NCBI GenBank assembly: GCA_043101845.1
Contig: JBICHN010000004.1
Coordinates: 1-64,000, forward strand
Reading direction: 5' to 3'
Origin: JBICHN01 sp043101845
Lineage (GTDB): Bacteria > Planctomycetota > Phycisphaerae > Phycisphaerales > UBA5793
DNA: 64,000 nt
Of the stretch, positions 18,047 through 27,732 are shown one piece after another. A program made the position numbers and the translations under genes. Under the pieces are notes generated by a model. It had not been told where the DNA came from. It ran no database searches and saw only the letters and a list, made by a program, of their open reading frames with translations. The first letter of the stretch is position 1; each line of letters opens with the position of its first letter.

Positions 18047-19015
18047 TCACCCCGTCATCACCACTTTGATCACACCTGGCGCCTTCGCCGCGTCGAGCGC
18101 TTTCGCCCCGTCGTCGAGTTTCATGCGGCGGCTGATGAGGCTGAGCACATCGACCTGGCGGCGTTCGAGCGCCGCGACCGCGTCGGGGATCGAGCCGCAG
18201 CGCGAGCCGATGACCTCGATTTCATTGATGACGATCGGCGCGAGATTGGTCTCGCGCGTCGCCGGCGCCACGGTCGTCTTGAGCAGCACCTTGCCGCGCG
18301 GCCGCACGAGGCGGAGCGCGAGGTCGAGCCCGTCGGCCGAGCCGGTGCAGTCGACGACGATGTCCTGGTCGGCGCGACGGCCGATGTCGTCGACATGCCG
18401 GTGCGCGACGCCCCATTTCTCGCAGAGGTTCATCTTCTGCGGATGACGGCCGATGACGCGGACCGACGCGTTGAGCCGGCTCATCACCTGCGCGCAGAGC
18501 AGTCCGAGCCGGCCGTCGCCGAGCACGGTGATATACGCCTTGCCCTCGAAGTGGAGCTGCTTCGCCGCGTGAATCGCCGCGGCGAGCGGCTCGGCGAAGA
18601 CCGCCTCGTCATCGTCGATCGAGTCGGGAACCGGAACGAGGTTCATGACCGGCAGCGTGAAGCGGTCGGCGAAGCACCCGTCGCGCCCCTGAATGCCGAG
18701 CACCGTGCGCTCGCGGCAATGTGTCGTGAGTCCGCGGCGGCAGAGATCGCACTTCCCGCACACCGCGTTGATGCCGCCCACCACGCGACGCCCGACGAGC
18801 TTGCGCTCGTCCGGACCGTTCACCGATTCGACGACGCCGACGAACTCGTGACCGAGCACGCCCCGGAACCCCATGTAGCCGCGCACGATTTCGAGATCGG
18901 TCGAGCAGACGCCCATGCGCGTCGGGCGCACGACGGCCTCGCCCGGCGCCGGGTCGGGCTCGGGATACCGCGCGTCGAGGGCGACGCGTTCTCCATCGAA
19001 GACGAGGGCTCGCAT
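18047..19015 (-). CDS. Zinc-dependent medium-chain dehydrogenase
   Basis: A 322-residue MDR-family oxidoreductase. GVCSTDLEI supplies the catalytic-zinc Cys, GHEFVGVVE the His-Glu pair, and the structural zinc site is CGKCDLCRRGLTTHC. The nucleotide fold follows with ITVLGDGRLGLLCAQV. It lacks the C-terminal length of classical alcohol dehydrogenases and is closer to short sorbitol/threonine dehydrogenase-like members, so the substrate is probably a polyol or sugar alcohol but cannot be named. It is monocistronic and its 3' end abuts an R1 half-element. Confidence 0.85.
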   Translation of the reverse strand: MRALVFDGERVALDARYPEPDPAPGEAVVRPTRMGVCSTDLEIVRGYMGFRGVLGHEFVGVVESVNGPDERKLVGRRVVGGINAVCGKCDLCRRGLTTHCRERTVLGIQGRDGCFADRFTLPVMNLVPVPDSIDDDEAVFAEPLAAAIHAAKQLHFEGKAYITVLGDGRLGLLCAQVMSRLNASVRVIGRHPQKMNLCEKWGVAHRHVDDIGRRADQDIVVDCTGSADGLDLALRLVRPRGKVLLKTTVAPATRETNLAPIVINEIEVIGSRCGSIPDAVAALERRQVDVLSLISRRMKLDDGAKALDAAKAPGVIKVVMTG

Positions 19016-19165
19016 CAGGTCATCGCTCCAGCCATTCGCGTAGATCGACGAAGGCGCCGCGCGGGTTCAGGCGGGAATGACTCGGTCAGGCGAACGGGGC
19101 GCCGCGGGTCGTCCGCATCGCCCCGACCGTCCGAGAACCACGCGCTCAGGCGTGGCGCACCCCGG

Positions 19166-19996
19166 TCAGGGCTTCGCCTCGGCGAGTTCGGGGGGCAGGC
19201 CGACCGGTCGCGCCGGGTCCTCGAAGTACGGCCGGCTGAACGGCCAGATCTGCTCGAACCACGAGAGATCGCGCTGGTACACCGGATAGGTGTACGCGGT
19301 GCGCTCGCCGAAGGGATCGCTCGACGCCCGGTACCACGCGAGCCACTCTTCCGGCTCGAGGCCGAGTTCCTTCCCGGTAAGGAAGCGGAGCGACCGCCGC
19401 GCGTGATGGTTCACCGCGAGCGACTCGTCATCGAGCGCCGCGATGAGTCCCTCGACCACGCGCGGCTCGGCGTACTGCCCGAGCGCGTTCGCCGCGGCCA
19501 TGCGCACATCAGACTCCGTGTCGTTCCGCAAGCGGTCGAGGAGCGGGCCGATCGCGACGGGATTGTGCAACCGCTGAAGCGACTGCGCCGCCTCGACGCG
19601 GACGATGGCCGAGTCATCGGTGAGGAGCGCGACGAGCCGCTCGGCGTCGACGGGTTCGCCGTGCAGGCCGAGCGCGAGCGCCGCCGCGGCGCGAACCATC
19701 GGGTCGGTGTCGATCACCGCCTCGCGGTAGACCTCCATGTACGGCGGCTCGCCGCCGAAGGGCGCGTTCGCGATGAGGCTGATGCCCAGCCGCCGCTTCT
19801 CGGAGTCGCGGTGGAACATCCACGACGCGGCTTCGCTCGGCGAGGGCTGGTCGAACTTGAAGGCCTCCTCGATATCGGCCGACATCGTGTCGCACCCGGT
19901 CGTCACGAAGATCGCCGCCACGGCCGTGACGAGCCCGCCGGCGATCGCCGCGAGCGAGCCCGCGGCCGGTCGAGTTGAAGTTCGGTTCGCGCTCAT
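19166..19996 (-). CDS. HEAT-repeat lipoprotein
   Basis: A 276-residue envelope lipoprotein. The signal segment ends in the lipobox VTTGC near residue 35. Residues about 75-200 are HEAT/PBS-type helical repeats (DPMVRAAAALALGL, AIVRVEAAQSLQRL, SDVRMAAANALGQY), which form protein-binding solenoids. The C-terminal 70 residues are aromatic-rich (YTYPVYQRDLSWFEQIW) and unassigned. Likely an outer-membrane or periplasmic scaffold. No operon partner on this strand. Confidence 0.8.
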   Translation of the reverse strand: MSANRTSTRPAAGSLAAIAGGLVTAVAAIFVTTGCDTMSADIEEAFKFDQPSPSEAASWMFHRDSEKRRLGISLIANAPFGGEPPYMEVYREAVIDTDPMVRAAAALALGLHGEPVDAERLVALLTDDSAIVRVEAAQSLQRLHNPVAIGPLLDRLRNDTESDVRMAAANALGQYAEPRVVEGLIAALDDESLAVNHHARRSLRFLTGKELGLEPEEWLAWYRASSDPFGERTAYTYPVYQRDLSWFEQIWPFSRPYFEDPARPVGLPPELAEAKP

Positions 19997-20150
19997 GGGT
20001 TCAGGCCATCCGGGTCGTGGTCTTCGGATCGGATCGGATCGAGTCGAATCGGTCGCTTCGGTCGGGGCGCCGGCGTGAGGCGCCCGCGCCGTCGAAAGGT
20101 CGAACTATAGTCCCGGCCGGCGGAGCGACCGAGCCGCGTCCGCCCCCCGC

Positions 20151-20156
20151 TAGAAT
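20151..20156 (+). promoter_or_regulatory. TAGAAT -10-like box upstream of the M16-like gene
   Basis: CGCTAGAATCGGCTCG lies 47 bp before ATG 20204. It is the closest approach to a TATAAT box in 19997-20203; no good -35 hexamer is seen. Confidence 0.4.
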
Positions 20157-20203
20157 CGGCTCGCTCGACCCGAACGCGCCAACGCCGCGGAGTGTCCCGA
20201 CCG

Positions 20204-21448
20204 ATGAGCCACGCCATCGAACGATTCGATCTCGAATGCGGCATGCGGCTCCTCGTCGAGCCGATGGGCGATGTGCAGTCGGTCGGCCTCACCTGGCTGC
20301 TGCCGATCGGCTCGAGCGTCGACCCGCCGGGTCGCCAGGGCGCCGCGACGATGCTCGCCGAGTGGCTCTGGCGCGGGGCGGGCGAGCGGGACGCGAAAGC
20401 CCATTCTGACGCGCTCGACACGCTCGGCGTGCAGCGGTCGAGCCAGATCACGACGCATCATCTCCGCATCGGCGCCACGCTCATCGGCTCGCGCCTCGAC
20501 GATGCGCTGCCGCTTCTTACCGACCTCGTCACGGCGCCGCGTTTCGACGATGCGCCATTCGAGGCCGTGCGCGATCTCTCGATCCAGGCGATCGAAGGAC
20601 TCAAGGATGAGCCGCAGCAGCGCTCGATGCTCAAGCTCAAGGAGCGCCACTTCCCGACGCCATTCAACCGGTCGGGCATGGGAACGATCGCCGACCTCCG
20701 CGCGATGACGCCCGACGGCGCGCGGTCGTTCTGGCGCGAGCGCGCGAAGCCGCAGGGCGCGATCATGGGCGTCGCCGGCGCCGTCGATCCGCAGCGCCTC
20801 GTCGATCAACTCAACGAACGGCTCGCCGACTGGCGCGGCGCCGCGCCGGAAGCGACGGTCACCGACGAGCCCGAGCGCGGCTATCACCACGAAGCCGACG
20901 AGTCGGCCCAGGTGCACATCGGTGTCGCCCACCCCGCGCCGCCCGAGACCGACGAGCGGAGCGTGCTCCAGCGCCTCGCCGTCGCCGTCCTGAGCGGCGG
21001 CATGAGCGGCCGCCTCTTCACCGAAGTCCGCGAGAAACGATCGCTCTGCTACTCCGTGCACGCGAGTTACGCCGCCGGGCGCGACCGCGGCGCCGTGCTC
21101 GCGTATTCCGGCACGACTCCGGAACGCGCGCAGGAGACGCTCGATGTCCTCGTCGCCGAACTCCGGCGCCTCCGTGATGGCGCCGACGCGAGCGAGTTTC
21201 ATCGCGCCGTCGTCGGACTTAAGTCGCGACTCGTCATGCAGGGTGAATCGACCGCGGCCCGCGCCAACGCGATCGCCGCCGACTTCTTCACGCTCGGCCG
21301 CGCCCGTACGCTCCACGAACGCGCCGACGAGGTCGACGGCGCCTCGCTCGACGCGGTGAACGACTACCTGCGCGAACACCCGGCCGAAGACTTCACCGTC
21401 GTGACGATCGGACCGGAGTCGCTCACGCCGCCGAAGTCGATCGACTGA
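20204..21448 (+). CDS. M16 peptidase-family protein without the HxxEH zinc motif
   Basis: A 414-residue two-domain M16-like protein. Where active members have HxxEH, this one reads GAATMLAEWLWRG, so zinc and catalysis are lost. The second-domain substrate motif is kept: GGMSGRLFTEVREKRSLCYS with the Arg/Tyr pair. Inactive M16 subunits usually pair with an active subunit, as in PqqFG-like or YmfF/YmfH pairs, yet no second M16 gene is in the window. I start at ATG 20204; GTG 20192 would add MSRP. Cytosolic, since no signal peptide is seen. Confidence 0.8.
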   Translation: MSHAIERFDLECGMRLLVEPMGDVQSVGLTWLLPIGSSVDPPGRQGAATMLAEWLWRGAGERDAKAHSDALDTLGVQRSSQITTHHLRIGATLIGSRLDDALPLLTDLVTAPRFDDAPFEAVRDLSIQAIEGLKDEPQQRSMLKLKERHFPTPFNRSGMGTIADLRAMTPDGARSFWRERAKPQGAIMGVAGAVDPQRLVDQLNERLADWRGAAPEATVTDEPERGYHHEADESAQVHIGVAHPAPPETDERSVLQRLAVAVLSGGMSGRLFTEVREKRSLCYSVHASYAAGRDRGAVLAYSGTTPERAQETLDVLVAELRRLRDGADASEFHRAVVGLKSRLVMQGESTAARANAIAADFFTLGRARTLHERADEVDGASLDAVNDYLREHPAEDFTVVTIGPESLTPPKSID

Positions 21449-21467
21449 TCGAGCGCCCCGTCGTCGC

Positions 21468-22613
21468 TCAGCCGCCGCCCGCCGGGTTTGGAATGATCAC
21501 CGTCGTTTCGCCGGTTTCGCGATCGGTCGTCATGAGGAGGCGATTGAGACGCGAGATCTCCGCGGGCGGCTCGATGAGCAGCGTGCGGGTCTGCGTGTGC
21601 CACAGTTCGACCTTCTCGTCCTTGATCGCGAGGTCGGGGCTCGTGAGCGAGCCGCCGAACGGATCGACGACGCCGGCCATCGTCGGCATCGCCCGCTGGG
21701 TCGGGTCCGTTCGATCCATGATCCAGTTGTAGCGGACATCGATCGCGATCGGGGTGCGCCGTTCGTCCACGGCGAGGAGCACCGTCGTGGCGCCGCGACT
21801 CTCGCGCTGAACCTGGATCGGTGTGATCGGCGCGCCGTTCACCGAGGCCGACAGGAACTCGGTCTGCAGCCACATCGTCGGATACGCATGGCCGCTGTCG
21901 AAGGTGTAGCGGTAGGGTGTAAACGGAACATCGACGAACTCGATGAGCACGGCGCGGACCGGGCTCACCCGGCCGCCCGGCGCAATGAGCGCGACATTGC
22001 CGTGGATGAGGTTCGCCTGGAGCCGCTCGACGACCGCGTCGAGCAGCGGATCGAGGATCGCGTCGGGCGGTTTGCGCGTGCGGAGCATCTCGAGCGTGCT
22101 TCCCGTGAACGGCTGGAACCCGGCGCCGCGATGGTCCTCGTTGAGGGCGGTCGCGCGGAGCGTGAGCATCTCGGCGAAACGATCGAGCTTGTCGTCGGCG
22201 AGATCGCCGAGCGCGACGCGGCGGCGGAGTTCAAGCACGGCTTCGTCGGCGTAGCCCGCTTCGGCCGAGAAGTCGGCGCGGAGGAGATACCACGCCGGGT
22301 AGTATGGGTAGAGGTTCACCGTGCGCCAGTCCGGCAGATAGCGCACGCCGAGCGCCGTCGCGGCCATGAGCGTGAGCGCGCACCCCGCGAGCATCGCTCC
22401 CCGTCGCGGCTCGCGTCGCCCCTTCGAGACGGCGCCCGGACGCTCGAGCCCGGCGCCGCACTCGGGACACACGACGCTCGCGCTCAGGTCGACGCGATAG
22501 TCGCAGGCGCGGCAATATCGCCCGCCATCGACGACGCGGTGTTTCCACCCGCGCACGATAAGCGCGACGCCCGCGAAGCCGATTGCGCACAAGATGGTCA
22601 GTGTGAGATCCAT
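21468..22613 (-). CDS. Zinc-ribbon membrane protein
   Basis: A 381-residue protein with a first membrane helix (about 3-20), a zinc ribbon CRAC...CPEC (about 34-54), a second helix (about 73-91) and a large soluble domain that begins with DWRTVNLYPYYPAWYLL. The soluble part is not recognised. The layout helix, ribbon, helix, extracytoplasmic domain repeats that of the protein at 8836. ATG 22613 is 13 bp after a TACACT box; the upstream in-frame ATG at 22625 is only one base after it. Ends 19 bp from the convergent M16-like gene. Confidence 0.7.
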   Translation of the reverse strand: MDLTLTILCAIGFAGVALIVRGWKHRVVDGGRYCRACDYRVDLSASVVCPECGAGLERPGAVSKGRREPRRGAMLAGCALTLMAATALGVRYLPDWRTVNLYPYYPAWYLLRADFSAEAGYADEAVLELRRRVALGDLADDKLDRFAEMLTLRATALNEDHRGAGFQPFTGSTLEMLRTRKPPDAILDPLLDAVVERLQANLIHGNVALIAPGGRVSPVRAVLIEFVDVPFTPYRYTFDSGHAYPTMWLQTEFLSASVNGAPITPIQVQRESRGATTVLLAVDERRTPIAIDVRYNWIMDRTDPTQRAMPTMAGVVDPFGGSLTSPDLAIKDEKVELWHTQTRTLLIEPPAEISRLNRLLMTTDRETGETTVIIPNPAGGG

Positions 22614-22626
22614 GGCGACTACCATG

Positions 22627-22632
22627 AGTGTA
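22627..22632 (-). promoter_or_regulatory. TACACT -10-like box on the minus strand
   Basis: Minus-strand TGGTACACTCATGG precedes the zinc-ribbon gene. The same TGGTACACT occurs before the gene at 48236. Confidence 0.5.
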
Positions 22633-22731
22633 CCAGAAGCGCCGCGATCGACGCCCGCGAGACTCCGCAGGCGTTCCGCGACGCCCGGATGAGCGAAGCG
22701 AAGGAATTATCGAACGCCACGACGAGGCGCC

Positions 22732-24114
22732 ATGGCGGAGCGAAGCGACATTGTCATCGTCTCGAACCGACTTCCGGTCCACGAGGTCAAGGAAGACGGC
22801 GAGACGCGCTGGGAGACGAGCCCGGGCGGGCTCGTCTCAGCCCTTACGCCCATTCTCCGTCAGCGGCCGAGCACCTGGATCGGCTGGACCGGCGCCGCGG
22901 GCGACGCGCCCGACCCGTTCGAACACGACGGCATTCGCAACCGGCCGGTCGCCCTCTCCGCGAGTGAGATCAAGGCGTTCTACGAAGGCTTCTCGAACCG
23001 CACGCTCTGGCCGCTCTACCACGACTGCGTGCGCCCGCCGGAGTATCGCCGGCGCTGGTGGTGGCCTTATGTCGATGTGAACCGACGCTTCGCCGACGCC
23101 GCGGCCGAAGTCGTCGGCGAGGGCGGCCTCGTCTGGGTGCACGACTACCACCTGCAACTCGTCCCCGCGATGTTGCGCGAGAAGCGGCCGGACATCCGCA
23201 TCGGCTTCTTCCTGCACATCCCCTTTCCGCCGCAGGAGCTCTTCGCGCAGATTCCCTGGCGGCGCCAGATTCTCGAAGGCCTGCTCGGCGCCGATGTCGT
23301 CGGGTTCCAGACGCGCGTCGGGGCGCAGAACTTCGCCCTGCTTGCGCGCCGGTTTCTCGAGGTAAGCGGCGGACGCGACGCGCTGCGCTACAAGGACCGC
23401 GTCATCCGGGCGGACGACTATCCGATCTCGATCGACACGGAGAAGTTCGAATCGCTCGCCGGATCGGACACCGTCCGCCGGCGCATGCAGCGGTTTCGCT
23501 CGCGGCTCGGGGATGAGCGCAAGGTCATTCTCGGCGTCGACCGCATGGACTACACGAAGGGCATCGACATCCGCCTGCGCGCCTATCAGGAGTTGCTCCG
23601 TTCGAAACAGGCGACGCTCGACGACTGCGTGTTTGTTCAGGTCGCGGTGCCGAGCCGCGAACGCGTCGTCGAATACCGCGAACTGAAAGCGAGCGTTGAG
23701 CAGCTCATCGGGCAGATCAACGGCGAGTTCGGCGAACTCGGCCGCACGCCGATCCACTACCTTCACCGGAGCATGCCGCCCGAGCAGCTCGTCGCGCTCT
23801 ACCTCGCGGCCGAGGTCATGCTCGTCACGCCGCTCCGCGACGGCATGAACCTGGTGGCGAAGGAGTACTGCGCGACGCGTCTCGACGACACCGGGTCGCT
23901 CATTCTCAGCGAATTCACCGGATCGGCGCACGAGCTCGCATCGGCCCTCCTCGTGAACCCCCACGACATCGACGGCCTGCAGAGCGTGCTTCACCGGGCG
24001 CTCAAGCTGCCCGTCGACGAACAGCGGCGACGCATGCGGTCGATGCGGCGCAGTGTGCAGCGTAATGATGTCTATCGCTGGGCGAACTCATTCCTGGAAG
24101 CGCTCGAAGCATGA
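22732..24114 (+). CDS. otsA: Trehalose-6-phosphate synthase
   Basis: A 460-residue GT20 enzyme making trehalose 6-phosphate from UDP-glucose (or a related donor) and glucose 6-phosphate. Conserved blocks are all present: VIVSNRLPV at the start, SPGGLVSAL near residue 33, WVHDYHLQLVPAML near 132, LGVDRMDYTKGI near 265 and VTPLRDGMNLVAKEY near 365. It is the first gene of a trehalose operon; its stop overlaps the ATGA start of the phosphatase-GH15 gene. Such operons commonly serve osmotic or desiccation tolerance. Confidence 0.95.
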   Translation: MAERSDIVIVSNRLPVHEVKEDGETRWETSPGGLVSALTPILRQRPSTWIGWTGAAGDAPDPFEHDGIRNRPVALSASEIKAFYEGFSNRTLWPLYHDCVRPPEYRRRWWWPYVDVNRRFADAAAEVVGEGGLVWVHDYHLQLVPAMLREKRPDIRIGFFLHIPFPPQELFAQIPWRRQILEGLLGADVVGFQTRVGAQNFALLARRFLEVSGGRDALRYKDRVIRADDYPISIDTEKFESLAGSDTVRRRMQRFRSRLGDERKVILGVDRMDYTKGIDIRLRAYQELLRSKQATLDDCVFVQVAVPSRERVVEYRELKASVEQLIGQINGEFGELGRTPIHYLHRSMPPEQLVALYLAAEVMLVTPLRDGMNLVAKEYCATRLDDTGSLILSEFTGSAHELASALLVNPHDIDGLQSVLHRALKLPVDEQRRRMRSMRRSVQRNDVYRWANSFLEALEA

Positions 24115-26702
24115 CCGAAGCCGCCACGAACGCGAACGCGAACTCGAAGACGGTCGCCGCGAATCCGCTCGACGATCGCGAGCTCAGCCGCGCGCTCGCC
24201 GAGGTCGCCACGGCGCCGATCCTGCTCGTCGCGTCCGACTACGACGGCACGATCGCTCCGATCGTGAATGACCCGACGCAGGCGCGGCCGCGCCGCGAAG
24301 CGGTCGTGGCGCTGAACAACCTCGCGACGATGTCGCAGACCCATGTCGCCGTGATCTCGAGCCGCGCCCTCAATGATCTCTGCGATCTCCTCGGCCCGGT
24401 CGACGATGTACATCTCGTCGGGAGTCACGGCTCGGAGTTCGACTCGGACTTCGCAGGCTCGCTCGGCCCCGAAGCGCAGCGCCTCCGCAACCGGCTCGTC
24501 GACGAGTTGTCGACGATCGCGGCGCGCGGCGCCGGATTTACGATCGAAACAAAGCCTGCGAGCGTCGCGTTCCACTACCGCAACGCGAACGACGACGAGG
24601 TCGACGCCGCGCTCGGCGCCCTGCTCGATGGGCCCGCGTCGCTCGAGGGCGTCTTCACGAAGCGCGGCAAGAAGGTCGTCGAACTCAGCGTCCTCTCGCA
24701 GAACAAGGGGACCGCGCTCGAGACGATCCGCCACCGCGCCGGGGCGTCGGCGGTGATCTTCTTCGGCGACGATGAAACGGACGAAGACGCGTTCGCCACG
24801 CTCCGCGGCCCCGATGTCGCGATCAAGGTCGGCCAGGGCGACAGTCGGGCGCGATTCCGCGTCGAGAACCCCGATGACATCGCGCGGCTGCTCGCGCGGC
24901 TGAGCGAACTCCGCGCCGAGTGGCTCACCGGCGCCGAGGCGACGCCGATCGAGCGGCACTCGATGCTCTCCGATCAACGCACCGCGGCGCTCGTCACGCC
25001 CGACGCCCGCGTGACCTGGTTCTGCGCGCCGCGACTCGATTCGCCGTCGATCTTCGCCGAACTGCTCGGCGGGCCGACCGCCGGATACTTCTCGATTCGC
25101 CCGGTCGACGGCGCCGCGCCGACGCGGCAGCGGTACCTCGATCGATCACTCGTTCTCGAAACACGGTGGCCGTCGATGACGGTGACCGATTTCCTCGACT
25201 GCTCCGCCGGTCGGCCGAACCAGCGCGCCGGGCGCACCGATCTCATTCGACTCATCGAGGGCGCCGGACGCGTGCGCCTCGAGTTCGCCCCGCGGCTCGA
25301 CTTCGGCCGCATCGCGACAAACCTCACGAAGCGCGACGGCGGCGTCGTGGTCGAAGATACGCATGACCCGATCGTGCTCCACTCGCCCGGCGTCGAGTGG
25401 GAGATCACGCAGGAGGGGAAGCACCAGACCGCCGTCGCCGAGGTCGATCTCGACGAACCGATCGCGCTCGATCTCCGCTACGGCACGGGGAGTCTGCGGC
25501 AGTTCTCGACGCCGGCGCTCGACCGCCTGCGCCTCACCGACCGTTACTGGTCATCGTGGACCGAACAACTCGCGCTGCCCGAGGTCGAGCCCGAGTTCGT
25601 CCAGCGCTGCGCGCTCGTGCTCAAGGGCCTCTGTTACGGACCGGCCGGTTCGATCGCCGCCGCGGCGACGACGAGCCTGCCCGAGCACATCGGCGGCGTG
25701 CGCAACTGGGACTATCGCTTCTGCTGGCTCCGCGACGCGGCGATGACGGCCGGCGCGCTCGTGAAACTCGGCAGCATCTCCGAAGCGATGGAATACCTCG
25801 ACTGGGTGCTCGGCGTCGTCGACCATTGCGAATCACCCGAGCGGCTCCAGCCGCTCTACGGCCTCAAGGGTGAAGCGCTCGGCTCCGAAGCCGAGATCAG
25901 CGAACTCTCCGGCTACCGCGGCAGCCGTCCGGTGCGCGTGGGCAACAGCGCGTCGCGGCAGGTGCAGCTCGATGTCTTTGGTCCGATCGTCGAACTCGTC
26001 GCGCTGCTCGCCGATCGCGATGCGCCGCTCTCGTCGAACCACTGGCGGCTCGTCGAAGAAATGGTCCGCGCGGTCGAGCGGCGCTGGCGCGAGCCCGACC
26101 ACGGCATCTGGGAAATCCGCCGGCCGCGCCGGCATCATGTCCACTCGAAGGTCATGTGCTGGACGACGGTCGACCGCGCCATCCGCATTTCCGATCGCTT
26201 CCTCGACCGCGACCGGCCCGACTGGGTGCGCCTCCGCGACGAGATCGCCGACGATGTACTCGAGCACGGCTACAAGGAGAAGGTTCACGCGTTCACCGCG
26301 GCGTACGACGATGTCGATCTCGACGCGGCGGCGCTGTACATCGGTCTCACCGGCCTCGTCGAACCGGATGATCCGCGCTTCCTCGGCACGCTCGAAGCGA
26401 TCGAGCGCGAACTCCTCGAAGGGCCCACGGTGTACCGCTACCGGTCCGATGACGGATTGCCGGGCGTCGAAGGCGGCTTCCACATCTGCGCGTCATGGCT
26501 CGTCGAGTCGTATCTGCTCGTGGGTCGCGTCGACGACGCGCGCTCGCTCTTCAACGAGATGATCGCGCTCGCCGGGCCGACGGGCATGCTGCCCGAGCAG
26601 TACGGCGCGAAGTCGAAGCGCGCGCTCGGCAACACGCCGCAGGCGTATTCACATCTCGGCGTCATCGAGAACGCGATCCGACTCGCCGCGGCGCTCAAGT
26701 AG
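24111..26702 (+). CDS. Trehalose-phosphatase fused to a GH15 glycoside hydrolase
   Basis: An 863-residue bifunctional protein. Residues about 20-265 are a HAD-type trehalose-6-phosphate phosphatase: VASDYDGTIAPI carries the nucleophile Asp and FFGDDETDEDAF the metal-binding Asps. Residues about 280-863 are a GH15 (alpha/alpha)6 domain, with NWDYRFCWLRDAA, GYRGSRPVRVGN, GGFHICASWLVE and MLPEQYG; the Glu of the last is the likely catalytic base. GH15 members include trehalases and glucoamylases, so the fusion may both make and degrade trehalose, or act on another alpha-glucan. Overlaps otsA by four bases. Confidence 0.9.
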   Translation: MTEAATNANANSKTVAANPLDDRELSRALAEVATAPILLVASDYDGTIAPIVNDPTQARPRREAVVALNNLATMSQTHVAVISSRALNDLCDLLGPVDDVHLVGSHGSEFDSDFAGSLGPEAQRLRNRLVDELSTIAARGAGFTIETKPASVAFHYRNANDDEVDAALGALLDGPASLEGVFTKRGKKVVELSVLSQNKGTALETIRHRAGASAVIFFGDDETDEDAFATLRGPDVAIKVGQGDSRARFRVENPDDIARLLARLSELRAEWLTGAEATPIERHSMLSDQRTAALVTPDARVTWFCAPRLDSPSIFAELLGGPTAGYFSIRPVDGAAPTRQRYLDRSLVLETRWPSMTVTDFLDCSAGRPNQRAGRTDLIRLIEGAGRVRLEFAPRLDFGRIATNLTKRDGGVVVEDTHDPIVLHSPGVEWEITQEGKHQTAVAEVDLDEPIALDLRYGTGSLRQFSTPALDRLRLTDRYWSSWTEQLALPEVEPEFVQRCALVLKGLCYGPAGSIAAAATTSLPEHIGGVRNWDYRFCWLRDAAMTAGALVKLGSISEAMEYLDWVLGVVDHCESPERLQPLYGLKGEALGSEAEISELSGYRGSRPVRVGNSASRQVQLDVFGPIVELVALLADRDAPLSSNHWRLVEEMVRAVERRWREPDHGIWEIRRPRRHHVHSKVMCWTTVDRAIRISDRFLDRDRPDWVRLRDEIADDVLEHGYKEKVHAFTAAYDDVDLDAAALYIGLTGLVEPDDPRFLGTLEAIERELLEGPTVYRYRSDDGLPGVEGGFHICASWLVESYLLVGRVDDARSLFNEMIALAGPTGMLPEQYGAKSKRALGNTPQAYSHLGVIENAIRLAAALK

Positions 26703-26753
26703 ACAACGCCCACGCCCGACGAGGGAAGAGGACCGGAAAGGACTTCGCTCCGC

Positions 26754-27578
26754 ATGACTTCGCGACCGCCGTCATCCTCGCGCCCGGCGCTCCGCTCGGC
26801 CCTTGCCGCGGCGGATGAGATCTTCGCGCGCCTCGATGGACGGTCCCCGGCGATCTTTCTCGATTACGACGGGACGCTCACGCCGATCGTGAACCGGCCC
26901 GAGCAGGCGCATCTCCCCGACGCGACGCGGGACACACTGCGCCGTCTCGCCGGGCGCGTCCCCGTCGCGGTCGTCACCGGGCGGGATCTCGATGTCGTGC
27001 GCGACTTTGTCGAACTCGACTCGCTCTGCTACGCGGGGAGTCACGGCTTCGACCTCGTCGGACCCGACGGATCGCGCCGGCAGAGCGACGCGGCGCTCGC
27101 GCTCCTGCCCGACCTCGACGCGGCCGAGGCGGCGCTGCGTGAACAGCTCGATCCAATCGCCGGCGCCGAGGTCGAGCGGAAGCGGTTCGCGATCGCGGCG
27201 CATTACCGGAATGTCGATGAGTCGGAGGTCGCGCGATTCGAGTCGATCGTCGACGCCGTCGCCGACGACTATTCGTCGCTCGAGAAGACGGGCGGGAAGA
27301 AGATCTTCGAACTCCGGCCGGCGATCGACTGGGACAAGGGCCACGCGGTGCTCTGGCTCCTCGACGCGCTCGACCTTTCCGGCGAGACGGTGGCGCCGAT
27401 CTACATCGGCGATGACCTCACGGACGAGGACGCGTTTCGTGCGCTTCCCGCCCAGGGCGTGAGCATTCTCGTCGGCCATCCGGAGCACGAATCCGCCGCC
27501 GCGTGGCGCCTCGCCGACGCGGACGAGGTGCGCGAGTTTCTCGACCGCCTCGTCGCATGGCTCGACGAGCGCGACTGA
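26754..27578 (+). CDS. otsB: Trehalose-6-phosphate phosphatase
   Basis: A 274-residue stand-alone HAD phosphatase. FLDYDGTLTPIVN holds the nucleophile, VVTGRDLDVV the second motif, GGKKIFELRP the Lys and YIGDDLTDEDAF the metal Asps. It is the third gene of the trehalose operon, 51 bp after the fusion gene, so the operon encodes two phosphatase domains. Having a separate OtsB suggests that the fused one may be regulated by or channelled to its GH15 partner. Confidence 0.93.
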   Translation: MTSRPPSSSRPALRSALAAADEIFARLDGRSPAIFLDYDGTLTPIVNRPEQAHLPDATRDTLRRLAGRVPVAVVTGRDLDVVRDFVELDSLCYAGSHGFDLVGPDGSRRQSDAALALLPDLDAAEAALREQLDPIAGAEVERKRFAIAAHYRNVDESEVARFESIVDAVADDYSSLEKTGGKKIFELRPAIDWDKGHAVLWLLDALDLSGETVAPIYIGDDLTDEDAFRALPAQGVSILVGHPEHESAAAWRLADADEVREFLDRLVAWLDERD

Positions 27579-27732
27579 GCGGGCGGCGCTCACTCACCGG
27601 TCCATCTGTGACGATTGCGCGACCTGTCGCGCCGCCTCGATCGCATATCGAGCAACCGTCGGGCGAATGGGCGCCTCGTCGATGAATTCGACCGAATCGG
27701 CCTTCTGAGGCACACGCACGGAGGGCCATGAC

